Positions 1 through 8,428 of a stretch of 64,000 bases of DNA are shown here, piece by piece (position 1 is the first letter of the stretch; the number at the start of each line of letters is the position of its first letter). Below the pieces are notes generated by a model. That model saw nothing but the letters and a program-made list of their open reading frames with translations. It searched no databases and had not been told where the DNA came from. The stretch covers positions 4,516,501-4,580,500 of the forward strand of contig NZ_CP053590.1 in the NCBI RefSeq assembly GCF_013365535.1, given 5' to 3'. This stretch comes from Aquimarina sp. TRL1 (lineage in GTDB: Bacteria; Bacteroidota; Bacteroidia; Flavobacteriales; Flavobacteriaceae). Position numbers and translations under genes: made by a program.

Positions 1-3000
1 AATATTGTACAGCCCTCTAAAAAAGAATTGTCCAACAACACTATTTTAGGTCTCAATCTGGAGGGAATAAAAAAAGCCTTGCAAAAGGCTCCGCTTAAAA
101 GCAAAACAACAGCTTCTTCATTAACCATTCAATTTCCTGATAAAAACGGGGAATTAAAAACGTATCGTATTTTCGAAAGAACAGTTTTGCACCCGGAGCT
201 CGCTAAAGAATTTCCTGATATAAAATCGTATACAGGTATCAATGTGAATGATAAGGCAACACTAATACATTTTAGTATCGCTTCGGATGGTTTCCACGGA
301 ATGATAACTTCCCCAAACAAAATTGCTACTTATATTGATCCATACACAAAAAACAATGCTTCGTATGTTCTTTATTCAAAAAGTGATTTATCTGCAAGAA
401 GTAATTTTGCCTGCGCAGTAGAGGATCAAGTGTCTACAAAACAAGTAAGCAACCCACTTCTTAAAAATGCAAATGATGGTAAATTAAGAACCTACCGTCT
501 GGCAATTGCCTGTACTGGGGAATATTCACAATTTCACCTAAATAATCAAGGAGTTCCTTCCAGTGCTTCTGATGCAACAAAAAAGGCAGCTGTTCTTTCT
601 GCCATGAATACAACAATGACCCGTGTAAATGGTATTTATGAAAGAGATCTTGGTGTAACCATGCAATTGGTACCTAATAACACAAAAATCATATACTTAA
701 ATGCTAGTACTGATGGTCTGTCTAATAATAATGCCGGAGCGCTTATCGGAGAAAGTCAGCGAGTATGCGACAGAGAAATTGGAAGTAGTAATTACGACAT
801 TGGACACACATTTAGTACTGGTGGAGGTGGTCTTGCTGGACTTGGTGTTGTATGCCGTAACGGTAGTAAAGGAAGAGGAATCACCGGTTCGAGTAACCCG
901 ATTTCTGATCCATATGATATTGACTATGTCGCACATGAAATAGGACATCAATTTGGTGCCAATCACACTTTTAATAATGCTTGTGGAGGAAATAGAAATA
1001 GCTCTACTGCCATGGAACCAGGTAGTGGAAATACAATTATGAGTTATGCGGGAATCTGTTCTCCAAACGTTCGTAATAATAGTGATGATCACTTTCATGC
1101 AATTAGTATTCAAGAGATGTGGAATCATGTATCCAGCACTTCCTGTGCAGTAAGTAGCAATACAGGAAACAATGCTCCAACAGCCAATGCAGGTGCTAAT
1201 TATACAATCCCAAAATCAACTCCCTTTATCCTGAAAGGTAGTGCTACTGATGCAGATGGAGATGCTCTTACCTATAACTGGGAACAAATGGATAATCAAA
1301 TAGCAACCATGCCTCCTAATAGTTCCTCTTCTTCTGGACCTGCTTTTCGTTCTTATCCATCAAGCAGTTCTCCGGATCGCTATATGCCTAAATTATCAAC
1401 TGTAATCGGCGGAAGTACTTCTTCTACCTGGGAAGTTGTTCCTTCTGTTGCCCGAACAATGAAATTCAGACTTACTGTAAGGGATAATCATGCCGGTGGA
1501 GGAAATTCGGCATCTGATAACATGACGGTTAGCGTAAGTGGTAATGCTGGTCCTTTTGTGATCAATAGCCCTAATACCAATGTCAGCTGGTCTGCCAACT
1601 CTTCTCAGACGGTAACATGGAATGTAGCTGGAACTACAGCTAATGGTATTAATGCTGCTAATGTAGATATTCTATTATCTACTGATGGAGGAAACACCTA
1701 CCCTATTACATTAGCTAGTAATGTTACAAATGATGGATCACATACGATAACAGTACCTAATAATCAGGGAAGTCAAAACCGAATCATGGTTAGAGGAAGT
1801 AACCATATATTCTATGATATATCTAACGCCAACTTTACCATCACAGGAGGTGGTTCCGGCGATACACAAGCTCCTAGTACACCAACTGCATTAGCAGCTT
1901 CTAACGCTACTCAAACCACTATTGATTTGAACTGGACTGCTTCAACAGATAATGTAGGAGTAACGGGTTATGACGTCTATGCAGGAAATACAATGATTGG
2001 GACTGCTACCACTACATCTTATACAGCTACAGGATTAACTCCGGATACTTCGTATACTTTTAAAGTTAAAGCAAAAGATGCTGCCGGTAATATGTCACAA
2101 TTCAGTAATACTGCCACTTTATCTACATTACCTGGTACTGGAGGAGACGGTTGTACTAATGGTATTTCTTCTTTCCCTTATAAACAAGGTTTTGAAAATA
2201 CAATAGGCAACTGGATACAGTCAACGAATGACAACCTAAATTGGACAGTGGATGCTAACGGAACCCCTTCTAGAAATACAGGTCCTTCAAATGCAGCACA
2301 AGGAACGTATTACTTATATATAGAAGCTTCTGGATCTGGATTCCCTAGAAAAAGAGCTATTATTACTTCTCCTTGCCTTGATCTTACCAATATAAATCAA
2401 GCAAGTTTTGCCTTTAAATATCATATGTACGGAGCAAGCTCTATGGGAAGTCTCCATTTAGAAATTAGTAAGGACGGAGGAACCACATGGACTTCTATCT
2501 GGAATAAATCAGGTAATCAAGGAAATTCATGGAAATCCGCTACTATTGATCTAGGCTCCTATATTGGCAGTGGGGTTCAATTACGATTTAATGGGTTAAC
2601 AGGAAATACCTGGCAAAGTGACATTGCAATAGATGATGTAGTACTCAGTTCTAATACTACTGACCCAACATGTACAGATGTTAATCTAACGATTAAGTTA
2701 GACAATTACCCTCGTGAAACCTCCTGGGAGATCAAAGACACGAATAATCAGACAGTTGCCAGCGGAGGTCCTTATACATCTGAACCAAGGGGAGCTACTG
2801 TAACCGCTACTAAATGTTTAGCTGCGGGGTCTTATACGTTTACTATTAAAGACACTTATGGTGATGGGATTTGCTGTAGCTATGGAAATGGTAATTACAA
2901 GTTAACTGCCGGAACAACCACTTTGGCTTCTGGAGGGCAATTTGCCGGAAGTGAATCCACCACCTTTACCATAGGGAATTTTGCCAAAGGAGTTGAAGTT

Positions 3001-3252
3001 GATTCTTTTGAAACTACTACTCAAAACAGTCTTGAGTTGTTTCCTAATCCTATAAAAGGAAATGAAATGTTAACGGTTATCCACTCTGGAAAAAAGGCAT
3101 CCTTTATCCTTAGAGACATTGTTGGCAGAACGATTAAAAAAGGAACTATCAACAATAATACGATATCCTTCAAAGAGGTTAATAGCGGTGCATATCTATT
3201 GTCATTAATTATAGATGAAAAACACTCAACCCATCGGGTTATAAAAAAGTAA
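1..3252 (+). CDS. Reprolysin-like zinc metalloprotease with FN3, MAM-like and T9SS sorting domains (5' end outside window)
   Basis: Predicted secreted zinc endopeptidase. The reading frame is open from base 1, and comparison with the complete paralogue at 3495-6815 shows that about 40 N-terminal residues including the signal peptide lie upstream; the TTG at 28 is therefore not the true start. The metzincin signature HEIGHQFGANH is encoded at 934-966 (three zinc His, catalytic Glu), followed by a Met-turn-like IMSYAG. After a Pro/Ala-rich Ig-like region comes an FN3 domain (from about nt 1861), a MAM-like jelly-roll segment (from about 2190), a DGICCSYGNG-containing domain and a C-terminal type A sorting domain starting near ELFPNP (about 3035), which in this phylum directs export by T9SS. 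Family assignment is secure; the substrate is unknown. A hairpin terminator follows. Confidence 0.93.
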   Translation, partial: NIVQPSKKELSNNTILGLNLEGIKKALQKAPLKSKTTASSLTIQFPDKNGELKTYRIFERTVLHPELAKEFPDIKSYTGINVNDKATLIHFSIASDGFHGMITSPNKIATYIDPYTKNNASYVLYSKSDLSARSNFACAVEDQVSTKQVSNPLLKNANDGKLRTYRLAIACTGEYSQFHLNNQGVPSSASDATKKAAVLSAMNTTMTRVNGIYERDLGVTMQLVPNNTKIIYLNASTDGLSNNNAGALIGESQRVCDREIGSSNYDIGHTFSTGGGGLAGLGVVCRNGSKGRGITGSSNPISDPYDIDYVAHEIGHQFGANHTFNNACGGNRNSSTAMEPGSGNTIMSYAGICSPNVRNNSDDHFHAISIQEMWNHVSSTSCAVSSNTGNNAPTANAGANYTIPKSTPFILKGSATDADGDALTYNWEQMDNQIATMPPNSSSSSGPAFRSYPSSSSPDRYMPKLSTVIGGSTSSTWEVVPSVARTMKFRLTVRDNHAGGGNSASDNMTVSVSGNAGPFVINSPNTNVSWSANSSQTVTWNVAGTTANGINAANVDILLSTDGGNTYPITLASNVTNDGSHTITVPNNQGSQNRIMVRGSNHIFYDISNANFTITGGGSGDTQAPSTPTALAASNATQTTIDLNWTASTDNVGVTGYDVYAGNTMIGTATTTSYTATGLTPDTSYTFKVKAKDAAGNMSQFSNTATLSTLPGTGGDGCTNGISSFPYKQGFENTIGNWIQSTNDNLNWTVDANGTPSRNTGPSNAAQGTYYLYIEASGSGFPRKRAIITSPCLDLTNINQASFAFKYHMYGASSMGSLHLEISKDGGTTWTSIWNKSGNQGNSWKSATIDLGSYIGSGVQLRFNGLTGNTWQSDIAIDDVVLSSNTTDPTCTDVNLTIKLDNYPRETSWEIKDTNNQTVASGGPYTSEPRGATVTATKCLAAGSYTFTIKDTYGDGICCSYGNGNYKLTAGTTTLASGGQFAGSESTTFTIGNFAKGVEVDSFETTTQNSLELFPNPIKGNEMLTVIHSGKKASFILRDIVGRTIKKGTINNNTISFKEVNSGAYLLSLIIDEKHSTHRVIKK

Positions 3253-3269
3253 TACCCCGTTTTGTGGGA

Positions 3270-3303
3270 AAAAGCAGGTATCGATCGGTACCTGCTTTTT
3301 TTA
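3270..3303 (+). terminator. Rho-independent terminator after first metalloprotease
   Basis: A perfect 10-bp stem (AAAGCAGGTA at 3271-3280 with TACCTGCTTT at 3289-3298) and an 8-nt loop run into a T tract. It lies 18 bases after the stop codon and separates the two tandem protease genes, so they are probably transcribed separately. Confidence 0.88.
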
Positions 3304-3455
3304 TATCCAACTGCCCTGCTTGTTAGTACCATCTATTCCTGTAAAATATTACTGAAAAACCGTAATAAAACAATAGGCTAACCACATAAATAATAAATTT
3401 TATTCAATTAATTAACATTTATGTTAAAAATATTTCAAAAAAACTTAAGAATTTC

Positions 3456-3463
3456 TACATTTG
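3456..3463 (+). promoter_or_regulatory. Candidate Bacteroidota promoter -7 element (TACATTTG)
   Basis: TACATTTG matches the TAnnTTTG -7 consensus of Bacteroidota primary sigma factor promoters and lies 32 bases before the ATG of the second metalloprotease. No clear -33 TTG element is visible, so the call rests on the -7 match and position. Confidence 0.5.
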
Positions 3464-3494
3464 ATTAACACAAATTTAAAACAAACCAAAAATT

Positions 3495-6400
3495 ATGAAA
3501 AAACAATTATCATGGCTTCTATGCCTATGTTGTATTGGTATTGGGTACTCACAAACCAATAACTACTGGAAAAAGACCACGGTCAAATCCCAAACTAGTA
3601 TCATTACAACTAAGAGAAATCTACCTAATAAAACAGTATTTGGATTAGATATAGAAGGCTTGAAAAAAGTTTTGAAAGGCTCTCCGTCAAGGGAAAAATC
3701 TGCTGGAAAATCGAACGTCATAGTTCAATTCCCGAATGCTAATGGAGATATGGAATCTTTTAAAATTTTTGAAGCCCCTGTAATGCATCCTGATCTGGCT
3801 GCCAAATATCCATCTATCAAATCATATGCAGGACAAGGTATCGATGATCCTACCGCAATCATCAGGTTTAGTATTGCTCCATCAGGCTTACAAAGTATGA
3901 AACTATCTGCTTCTGAAGGTTCGGTATTTATTGAGCCTTATACTACAGATGGAAGTTATACAATCTATAAAAGGTCAGAAAAGACCGCTACAGAAAGTAA
4001 ATTACGTTGTTTAGTAGAAGAGAAAACTTCACATAAGAACTTTTCTGGTACAACCAAAAGAAATGCTGATGATGGTATTCTTCGCACTTTTAGGCTTGCA
4101 GTTTCTACCAACGGAGAGTATACGCAGTTTCATGGAGGAACAAAAGCAGGAGCAATGGCTGCTATCAATGCAACCATGACACGTGTAAATGGAGTCTATG
4201 AAAATGATTTTGGAATTACTATGGTATTAATTGCTAATAATGATGATGTTATTTATACCAATGCTAGTACAGACCCTTACTCTAATGGAAGTTTCAACAG
4301 CCAATTACAGTCTACCTTAACTAGTGTAATTGGAGAGGCTAATTACGATGTTGGGCATTTGTTTGCAAAAGCAGGAGACAACGGAAATGCAGGATGTATC
4401 GGTTGTGTATGTGTCAATAACCGTAAAGGGAGTGCTTTTACTTCCAGAGGAACTCCTGAAGGAGATGCTTTTGATATCGATTATGTAGCACACGAATTAG
4501 GACATCAATTTGGAGCAAATCACACTTTTACCATTAGAAACGAAGGAACGAATGCTCATTATGAACCTGGTAGTGGTAGTACTATTATGGGATATGCAGG
4601 AATTACAGGAGCCACTGATGTACAGCAAAACAGTGATCCGTACTTTCACTTTTTCTCAATTCAGCAGGTAACCAATTATGTAAAATCTACCAACTGTCAG
4701 ACAAATACAAATACAGGGAATGCTGTTCCTACAGTAAATGCAGGAGCGGACTACACCATTCCGAAAGGAACTCCATTCGTACTTACAGGGCAGGCAAATG
4801 ATACAGACGGAGATACATTAACATACTGCTGGGAACAAGCGGATGAAAATGACGCTTCATCTACATATCCAAGTGCTACAGGAACCTCTGGAGTAACTTT
4901 TAGGTCCTATAACCCTACTACAGATAACAAACGATATTTCCCAAGATTAGAAACGATCAAAACAGGAGCTACTTCCTGGCAATGGGAAGCAGTGCCTACT
5001 GTAGCTAGAACACTTAATTTCAGATTAACTGTACGAGATAATAAAGCTGGTGGAGCGGCTAATAACAGCGATGATATGAGAGTTACCGTTAATGGAACAG
5101 CAGGACCATTTGTTGTAAATGCTCCCAATACCAATGTATCTTGGCAGGCTGGAACATCTCAAAACGTTACCTGGGATGTAGCAGGAACAACTGGAAATGG
5201 AGTAAATGCAGCTACTGTAGATATTTTACTATCTACCGATGGAGGTGATACCTACCCTATTTCACTAGCCAGCGGAGTAACCAATGACGGATCACATTCA
5301 ATTACAGTGCCGAATCAACCGGGAACACAAAACCGAATTATGGTAAAAGGAACAGCTCATATCTTTTTTGATATTTCTAATGCTAATTTTACGATAACAG
5401 GTAGTACTGGAGGAGATACACAAGCCCCTACAGTACCTGGTAATTTGACTGCATCAAACGCGACACAAACTACAATTGATTTAAGCTGGGATGCTTCAAC
5501 CGATAACGTAGGTGTAACAGGTTATGAAATCTACCAGGGAAATACGCTGATAGAAACTGTTACTGGTACTTCATATACGGCAACTGGTTTATCTCCTGAC
5601 ACTTCTTATTCGTTCAAAATAAAAGCAAAAGATGCGGCTGGAAATACTTCTGGTTTTAGTAATACTGCTACTCTATCAACTCTTCCTGGTAATACAGGTA
5701 CATGTGATGGAGGAGTGTCTTCATTCCCTTATAACGAAGGCTTTGAAAACACAATCGGAGCATGGACTCAAAACACAGATGATAATCGCAACTGGACTGT
5801 AGATGCTAATGGAACACCATCTAATAATACAGGACCTGCCAGTGCTGCACAAGGGACTTATTATGTATATATCGAAGCTTCTGGGAATGGAACAGGATAC
5901 CCTAACAAAAGAGCTATTCTGACCTCTCCATGTTTTGATTTATCCGCTGCAACACAAGCGACTTTTACCTTTCAGTATCATATGTATGGGGCCTCTTCTA
6001 TGGGAAGTCTTGCAATTGAAGCCAGTAGTGATAATGGTGCTAGCTGGACATCAGTTTGGTCCAAATCAGGAAACCAAGGAAATTCATGGCAGTCTGCTAC
6101 TATAGACCTATCCTCTTATACCGGAGGAGCTCTACAACTAAGGTTAAATGGAGTAACAGGTACAACCTGGAGAAGTGATATCGCAGTGGATGATGTAAAA
6201 CTCTCTACAGGAACTATTACAAATCCATGTACAGATGTTAACTTATCAATCAAATTAGACAATTATCCAGAAGAAACTAGCTGGGAAATACTAAATAGTA
6301 ACAATCAGGTAGTAGCTTCAGGAGGAACTTATGGTTCGCAACCTGATGGATCTACTGTTACAGAAACAGCTTGTTTAGAACCTGGTTCTTATACATTCAA

Positions 6401-6815
6401 GATTCTTGACAGCTATGGAGATGGTATCTGCTGTAGCTATGGAAACGGTTCTTATTCATTAACTTCTGGATCAACAACATTAGCTTCTGGAGGATCATTT
6501 GGTGCCTCAGAGTCTACTTCTTTTACTATCAGTAGTACTGCGAGAGGTATTAGCATTGATGACTTTAAAACAACAGAAGCTCCTAAAATATCAATATTAC
6601 CGAATCCTTCTGCCAGTCATAGCATGCTATCAGTTATCACTCCTTATAAAAATGTAAACTATGAAATCCGTGATCTATTAGGTAGAAAAGTAGACTCCGG
6701 AGTTGTTTTAGAAAAATCAATACAATTAAAAAGTTTAAAATCAGGATATTATATTGTAAAACTTAATGTAAATAATAAAATATCTAATCACAGACTTATT
6801 ATCCAAAACAACTAA
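3495..6815 (+). CDS. Reprolysin-like zinc metalloprotease, T9SS substrate (complete paralogue)
   Basis: Complete 1106-residue secreted metalloprotease with an N-terminal signal peptide (MKKQLSWLLCLCCIGIGYSQ). The zinc motif HELGHQFGANH is at residues 333-343 with a Met-turn IMGYAG downstream. Domain order matches the preceding gene: propeptide-like region (about 45-195), catalytic domain (about 196-405), Ig-like region, FN3 (about 641-735), MAM-like segment (about 750-910), a DGICCSYGNG domain, and a type A T9SS sorting domain (about 1035-1106, beginning ISILPNPS). Similarity to the upstream gene extends over the whole length, indicating tandem duplication. Likely an extracellular or cell-surface protease for nutrient acquisition; the substrate cannot be read from the sequence. 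It has its own promoter candidate and its own terminator. Confidence 0.95.
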   Translation: MKKQLSWLLCLCCIGIGYSQTNNYWKKTTVKSQTSIITTKRNLPNKTVFGLDIEGLKKVLKGSPSREKSAGKSNVIVQFPNANGDMESFKIFEAPVMHPDLAAKYPSIKSYAGQGIDDPTAIIRFSIAPSGLQSMKLSASEGSVFIEPYTTDGSYTIYKRSEKTATESKLRCLVEEKTSHKNFSGTTKRNADDGILRTFRLAVSTNGEYTQFHGGTKAGAMAAINATMTRVNGVYENDFGITMVLIANNDDVIYTNASTDPYSNGSFNSQLQSTLTSVIGEANYDVGHLFAKAGDNGNAGCIGCVCVNNRKGSAFTSRGTPEGDAFDIDYVAHELGHQFGANHTFTIRNEGTNAHYEPGSGSTIMGYAGITGATDVQQNSDPYFHFFSIQQVTNYVKSTNCQTNTNTGNAVPTVNAGADYTIPKGTPFVLTGQANDTDGDTLTYCWEQADENDASSTYPSATGTSGVTFRSYNPTTDNKRYFPRLETIKTGATSWQWEAVPTVARTLNFRLTVRDNKAGGAANNSDDMRVTVNGTAGPFVVNAPNTNVSWQAGTSQNVTWDVAGTTGNGVNAATVDILLSTDGGDTYPISLASGVTNDGSHSITVPNQPGTQNRIMVKGTAHIFFDISNANFTITGSTGGDTQAPTVPGNLTASNATQTTIDLSWDASTDNVGVTGYEIYQGNTLIETVTGTSYTATGLSPDTSYSFKIKAKDAAGNTSGFSNTATLSTLPGNTGTCDGGVSSFPYNEGFENTIGAWTQNTDDNRNWTVDANGTPSNNTGPASAAQGTYYVYIEASGNGTGYPNKRAILTSPCFDLSAATQATFTFQYHMYGASSMGSLAIEASSDNGASWTSVWSKSGNQGNSWQSATIDLSSYTGGALQLRLNGVTGTTWRSDIAVDDVKLSTGTITNPCTDVNLSIKLDNYPEETSWEILNSNNQVVASGGTYGSQPDGSTVTETACLEPGSYTFKILDSYGDGICCSYGNGSYSLTSGSTTLASGGSFGASESTSFTISSTARGISIDDFKTTEAPKISILPNPSASHSMLSVITPYKNVNYEIRDLLGRKVDSGVVLEKSIQLKSLKSGYYIVKLNVNNKISNHRLIIQNN

Positions 6816-6840
6816 AAATAAAATATAACGTTTTTGTGTT

Positions 6841-6877
6841 AAAGCCACTAAATAGTATAACTATCTAGTGGCTTTTT
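6841..6877 (+). terminator. Rho-independent terminator after second metalloprotease
   Basis: AAAGCCACTA (6841-6850) pairs with TAGTGGCTTT (6866-6875), with further pairing inside (ATAG/CTAT), and is followed by T residues. It lies 25 bases past the stop codon. Confidence 0.88.
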
Positions 6878-7015
6878 AATGTAAAAAACCGCTCTGGAAC
6901 CAAATAATCTTCCTCTAAAAAATGATCAAAAACCATTTTATAAAAAAACAATGCGTTTCATCGATTAAAGAGAATAAAATTTAAAATAAAGCTAGATCAG
7001 AATACGGTTAAACCG

Positions 7016-7023
7016 TAAATTTG
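7016..7023 (+). promoter_or_regulatory. Candidate promoter -7 element (TAAATTTG)
   Basis: TAAATTTG fits TAnnTTTG and lies 17 bases before the ATG of the small exported protein, which would give a very short leader. No convincing -33 element is seen. Confidence 0.4.
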
Positions 7024-7040
7024 CAGTCTAATTTAGCACT

Positions 7041-7406
7041 ATGAAGAAAATTTTACTTGTACTTATTTTATTTTCTACCCTTTCCCATTATGGTCAGACC
7101 TTGTCAGAAACACATATTATATATGGCTATAAAAACATTATCATAATGGATAACGGGCAAAAATTTACCATTGTTAATGAAACTCCTTTTTATGAAGTTC
7201 ACGACAATTCTATCCCTCAATTATATGAATTAAAGGATCATGTATTACGCCTTAACAGAGTTATTGTTATGAGGGACGATGAAGGAACTTATAAAAAGCT
7301 GATCGAATGGGTAAAGCATCAAATGACTTTTTATGAATTACGAAAAATAGACAGTTCACTTTATAAAGAGAATAAGATTACCAATTTAGATTCCATGATG
7401 GAATAA
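7041..7406 (+). CDS. Small exported protein of unknown function
   Basis: A 121-residue protein with a classic signal peptide (MKKILLVLILFSTLSHYGQ, probable cleavage before or after Gln19). The mature part is charged, without cysteines or recognisable catalytic motifs; it contains a beta-rich first half and a Lys/Glu-rich C-terminal half that is probably helical. It stands alone between the metalloprotease terminator and the convergent cmk gene, with a -7-like element just upstream. I do not recognise the family. Predicted location is periplasm or outer surface. Confidence 0.75.
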   Translation: MKKILLVLILFSTLSHYGQTLSETHIIYGYKNIIIMDNGQKFTIVNETPFYEVHDNSIPQLYELKDHVLRLNRVIVMRDDEGTYKKLIEWVKHQMTFYELRKIDSSLYKENKITNLDSMME

Positions 7407-7486
7407 CAATCTCAAAAGAATATACGAGAAATTGTTATAATTCTAAGAAATGAAACTTAATTTCTGAATAAGTTGCTTAATACCCC

Positions 7487-8194
7487 CTATTCTTTATTAT
7501 ATCTATTAATCGTACTGCGTGATAATGTAAGGATTTGATTAAACTGATCTTCCAAGGTCAAATTAGAGTTATCTATTTCAATAGCCCCTTCTGCTTTCTT
7601 TAAGGGAGAATCTTTTCTGGTACTATCGATATGATCTCTATTCACTACATTTTTCAACACATCTTCATAGGTAACCTGATCTCCTCTTTTTATCAATTCT
7701 TTATACCTGCGTTCTGCTCGATCTTTAGCTGTTGCTGTCATAAACAATTTTAATTCAGCATCCGGAAATACAACAGTTCCAATATCCCTTCCATCCATAA
7801 CTACACCTTTATCTCTTCCCATTAATTGCTGCTGCTCTACAAGTTTTTTTCGAACTTCAGATATAGCGGCAACCTGACTGACATGCCTGGATACTGATAG
7901 GTTTCTAATTTCTTTTTCTACATTTTCTTCATTCAATAAAACTTCAGCTAACCTGGTGGTTTGATTTACTTCGAATTTTATATGTATATCCGGTAAAGAA
8001 TTAATGAGACGATCTACATCAAAATGTGTTTGATCTATTATTTTATTTCTCATTGCATATAAGGTTACCGATCGGTACATGGCGCCAGTATCTACATAAA
8101 TGTACCCCAAGGTTTTTGCTAATTGCTTTGCTACAGTGCTTTTCCCTGTTGATGAAAATCCATCAATAGCTATAATTATTTTCTTATCAGACAC
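7487..8194 (-). CDS. cmk: Cytidylate kinase
   Basis: Phosphorylates CMP and dCMP to the diphosphates using ATP, in the cytoplasm, as part of pyrimidine nucleotide supply. The 235-residue product starts with a P-loop, AIDGFSSTGKSTVAK (GFSSTGKST at about residues 12-20), followed by the conserved YVDTGAMYR substrate segment and the GRDIGTVVFPDA motif; RDHIDSTRKDSPL near residues 190-202 is the typical lid/CMP-specific region. Length is normal for the family. Next to lon in the same orientation but separated by a strong terminator and 234 bases, so it is probably a separate transcript. Confidence 0.97.
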   Translation of the reverse strand: MSDKKIIIAIDGFSSTGKSTVAKQLAKTLGYIYVDTGAMYRSVTLYAMRNKIIDQTHFDVDRLINSLPDIHIKFEVNQTTRLAEVLLNEENVEKEIRNLSVSRHVSQVAAISEVRKKLVEQQQLMGRDKGVVMDGRDIGTVVFPDAELKLFMTATAKDRAERRYKELIKRGDQVTYEDVLKNVVNRDHIDSTRKDSPLKKAEGAIEIDNSNLTLEDQFNQILTLSRSTINRYNKE

Positions 8195-8276
8195 GCTTTG
8201 TTTATTATTTAAATAGTAGAAACTAAAAACAGGCTAATTTACGTATTAGATACCAAATCCATCACAGATTTTACAT

Positions 8277-8314
8277 AAAAAAACCGGAATACTCCAAGAG
8301 TACTCCGGTTTTTA
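8277..8314 (-). terminator. Strong terminator hairpin after lon
   Basis: An imperfect stem (AAACCGGA and TACTC on one side, GAGTA and TCCGGTTT on the other, one A/C mismatch) around a CAA loop at 8281-8311. Read on the minus strand it is followed by TTTTATG. It would end the lon transcript before cmk; the T-rich other flank means it may also work on the plus strand. Confidence 0.85.
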
Positions 8315-8428
8315 TTCATTGAATCTCTTTGATTACTTTATGATCAAACTATCTATCTCGGGACATCCCGAATTAAGAGCTATTTTCTATATCATGTTTT
8401 CCCTGCTTGCTTACAGCTAGGCTTTGCC
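8315..8428 (-). other. Hairpin-rich 3' tail of lon (possible structured RNA)
   Basis: The 114 bases between the lon stop and its terminator hold three further inverted repeats: AGGC/GCCT at 8419-8429 touching the stop codon, TCGGGA/TCCCGA at 8358-8371 (2-base loop) and TTTGAT/ATCAAA at 8328-8348. The stretch is richer in G and C than nearby spacers and has no open reading frame. It could be a structured 3' UTR or a small RNA released from it. Only the repeats are seen; function is inferred. Confidence 0.35.

Noticed and set aside
28..30. TTG as the start of the first metalloprotease
   Set aside because: The frame is open to base 1 and the paralogue shows a signal peptide and about 40 residues before this point.
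7440..7465. AGAAAT/ATTTCT repeat as a terminator between the small protein and cmk
   Set aside because: Short AT-only stem without T tract; too weak to call.
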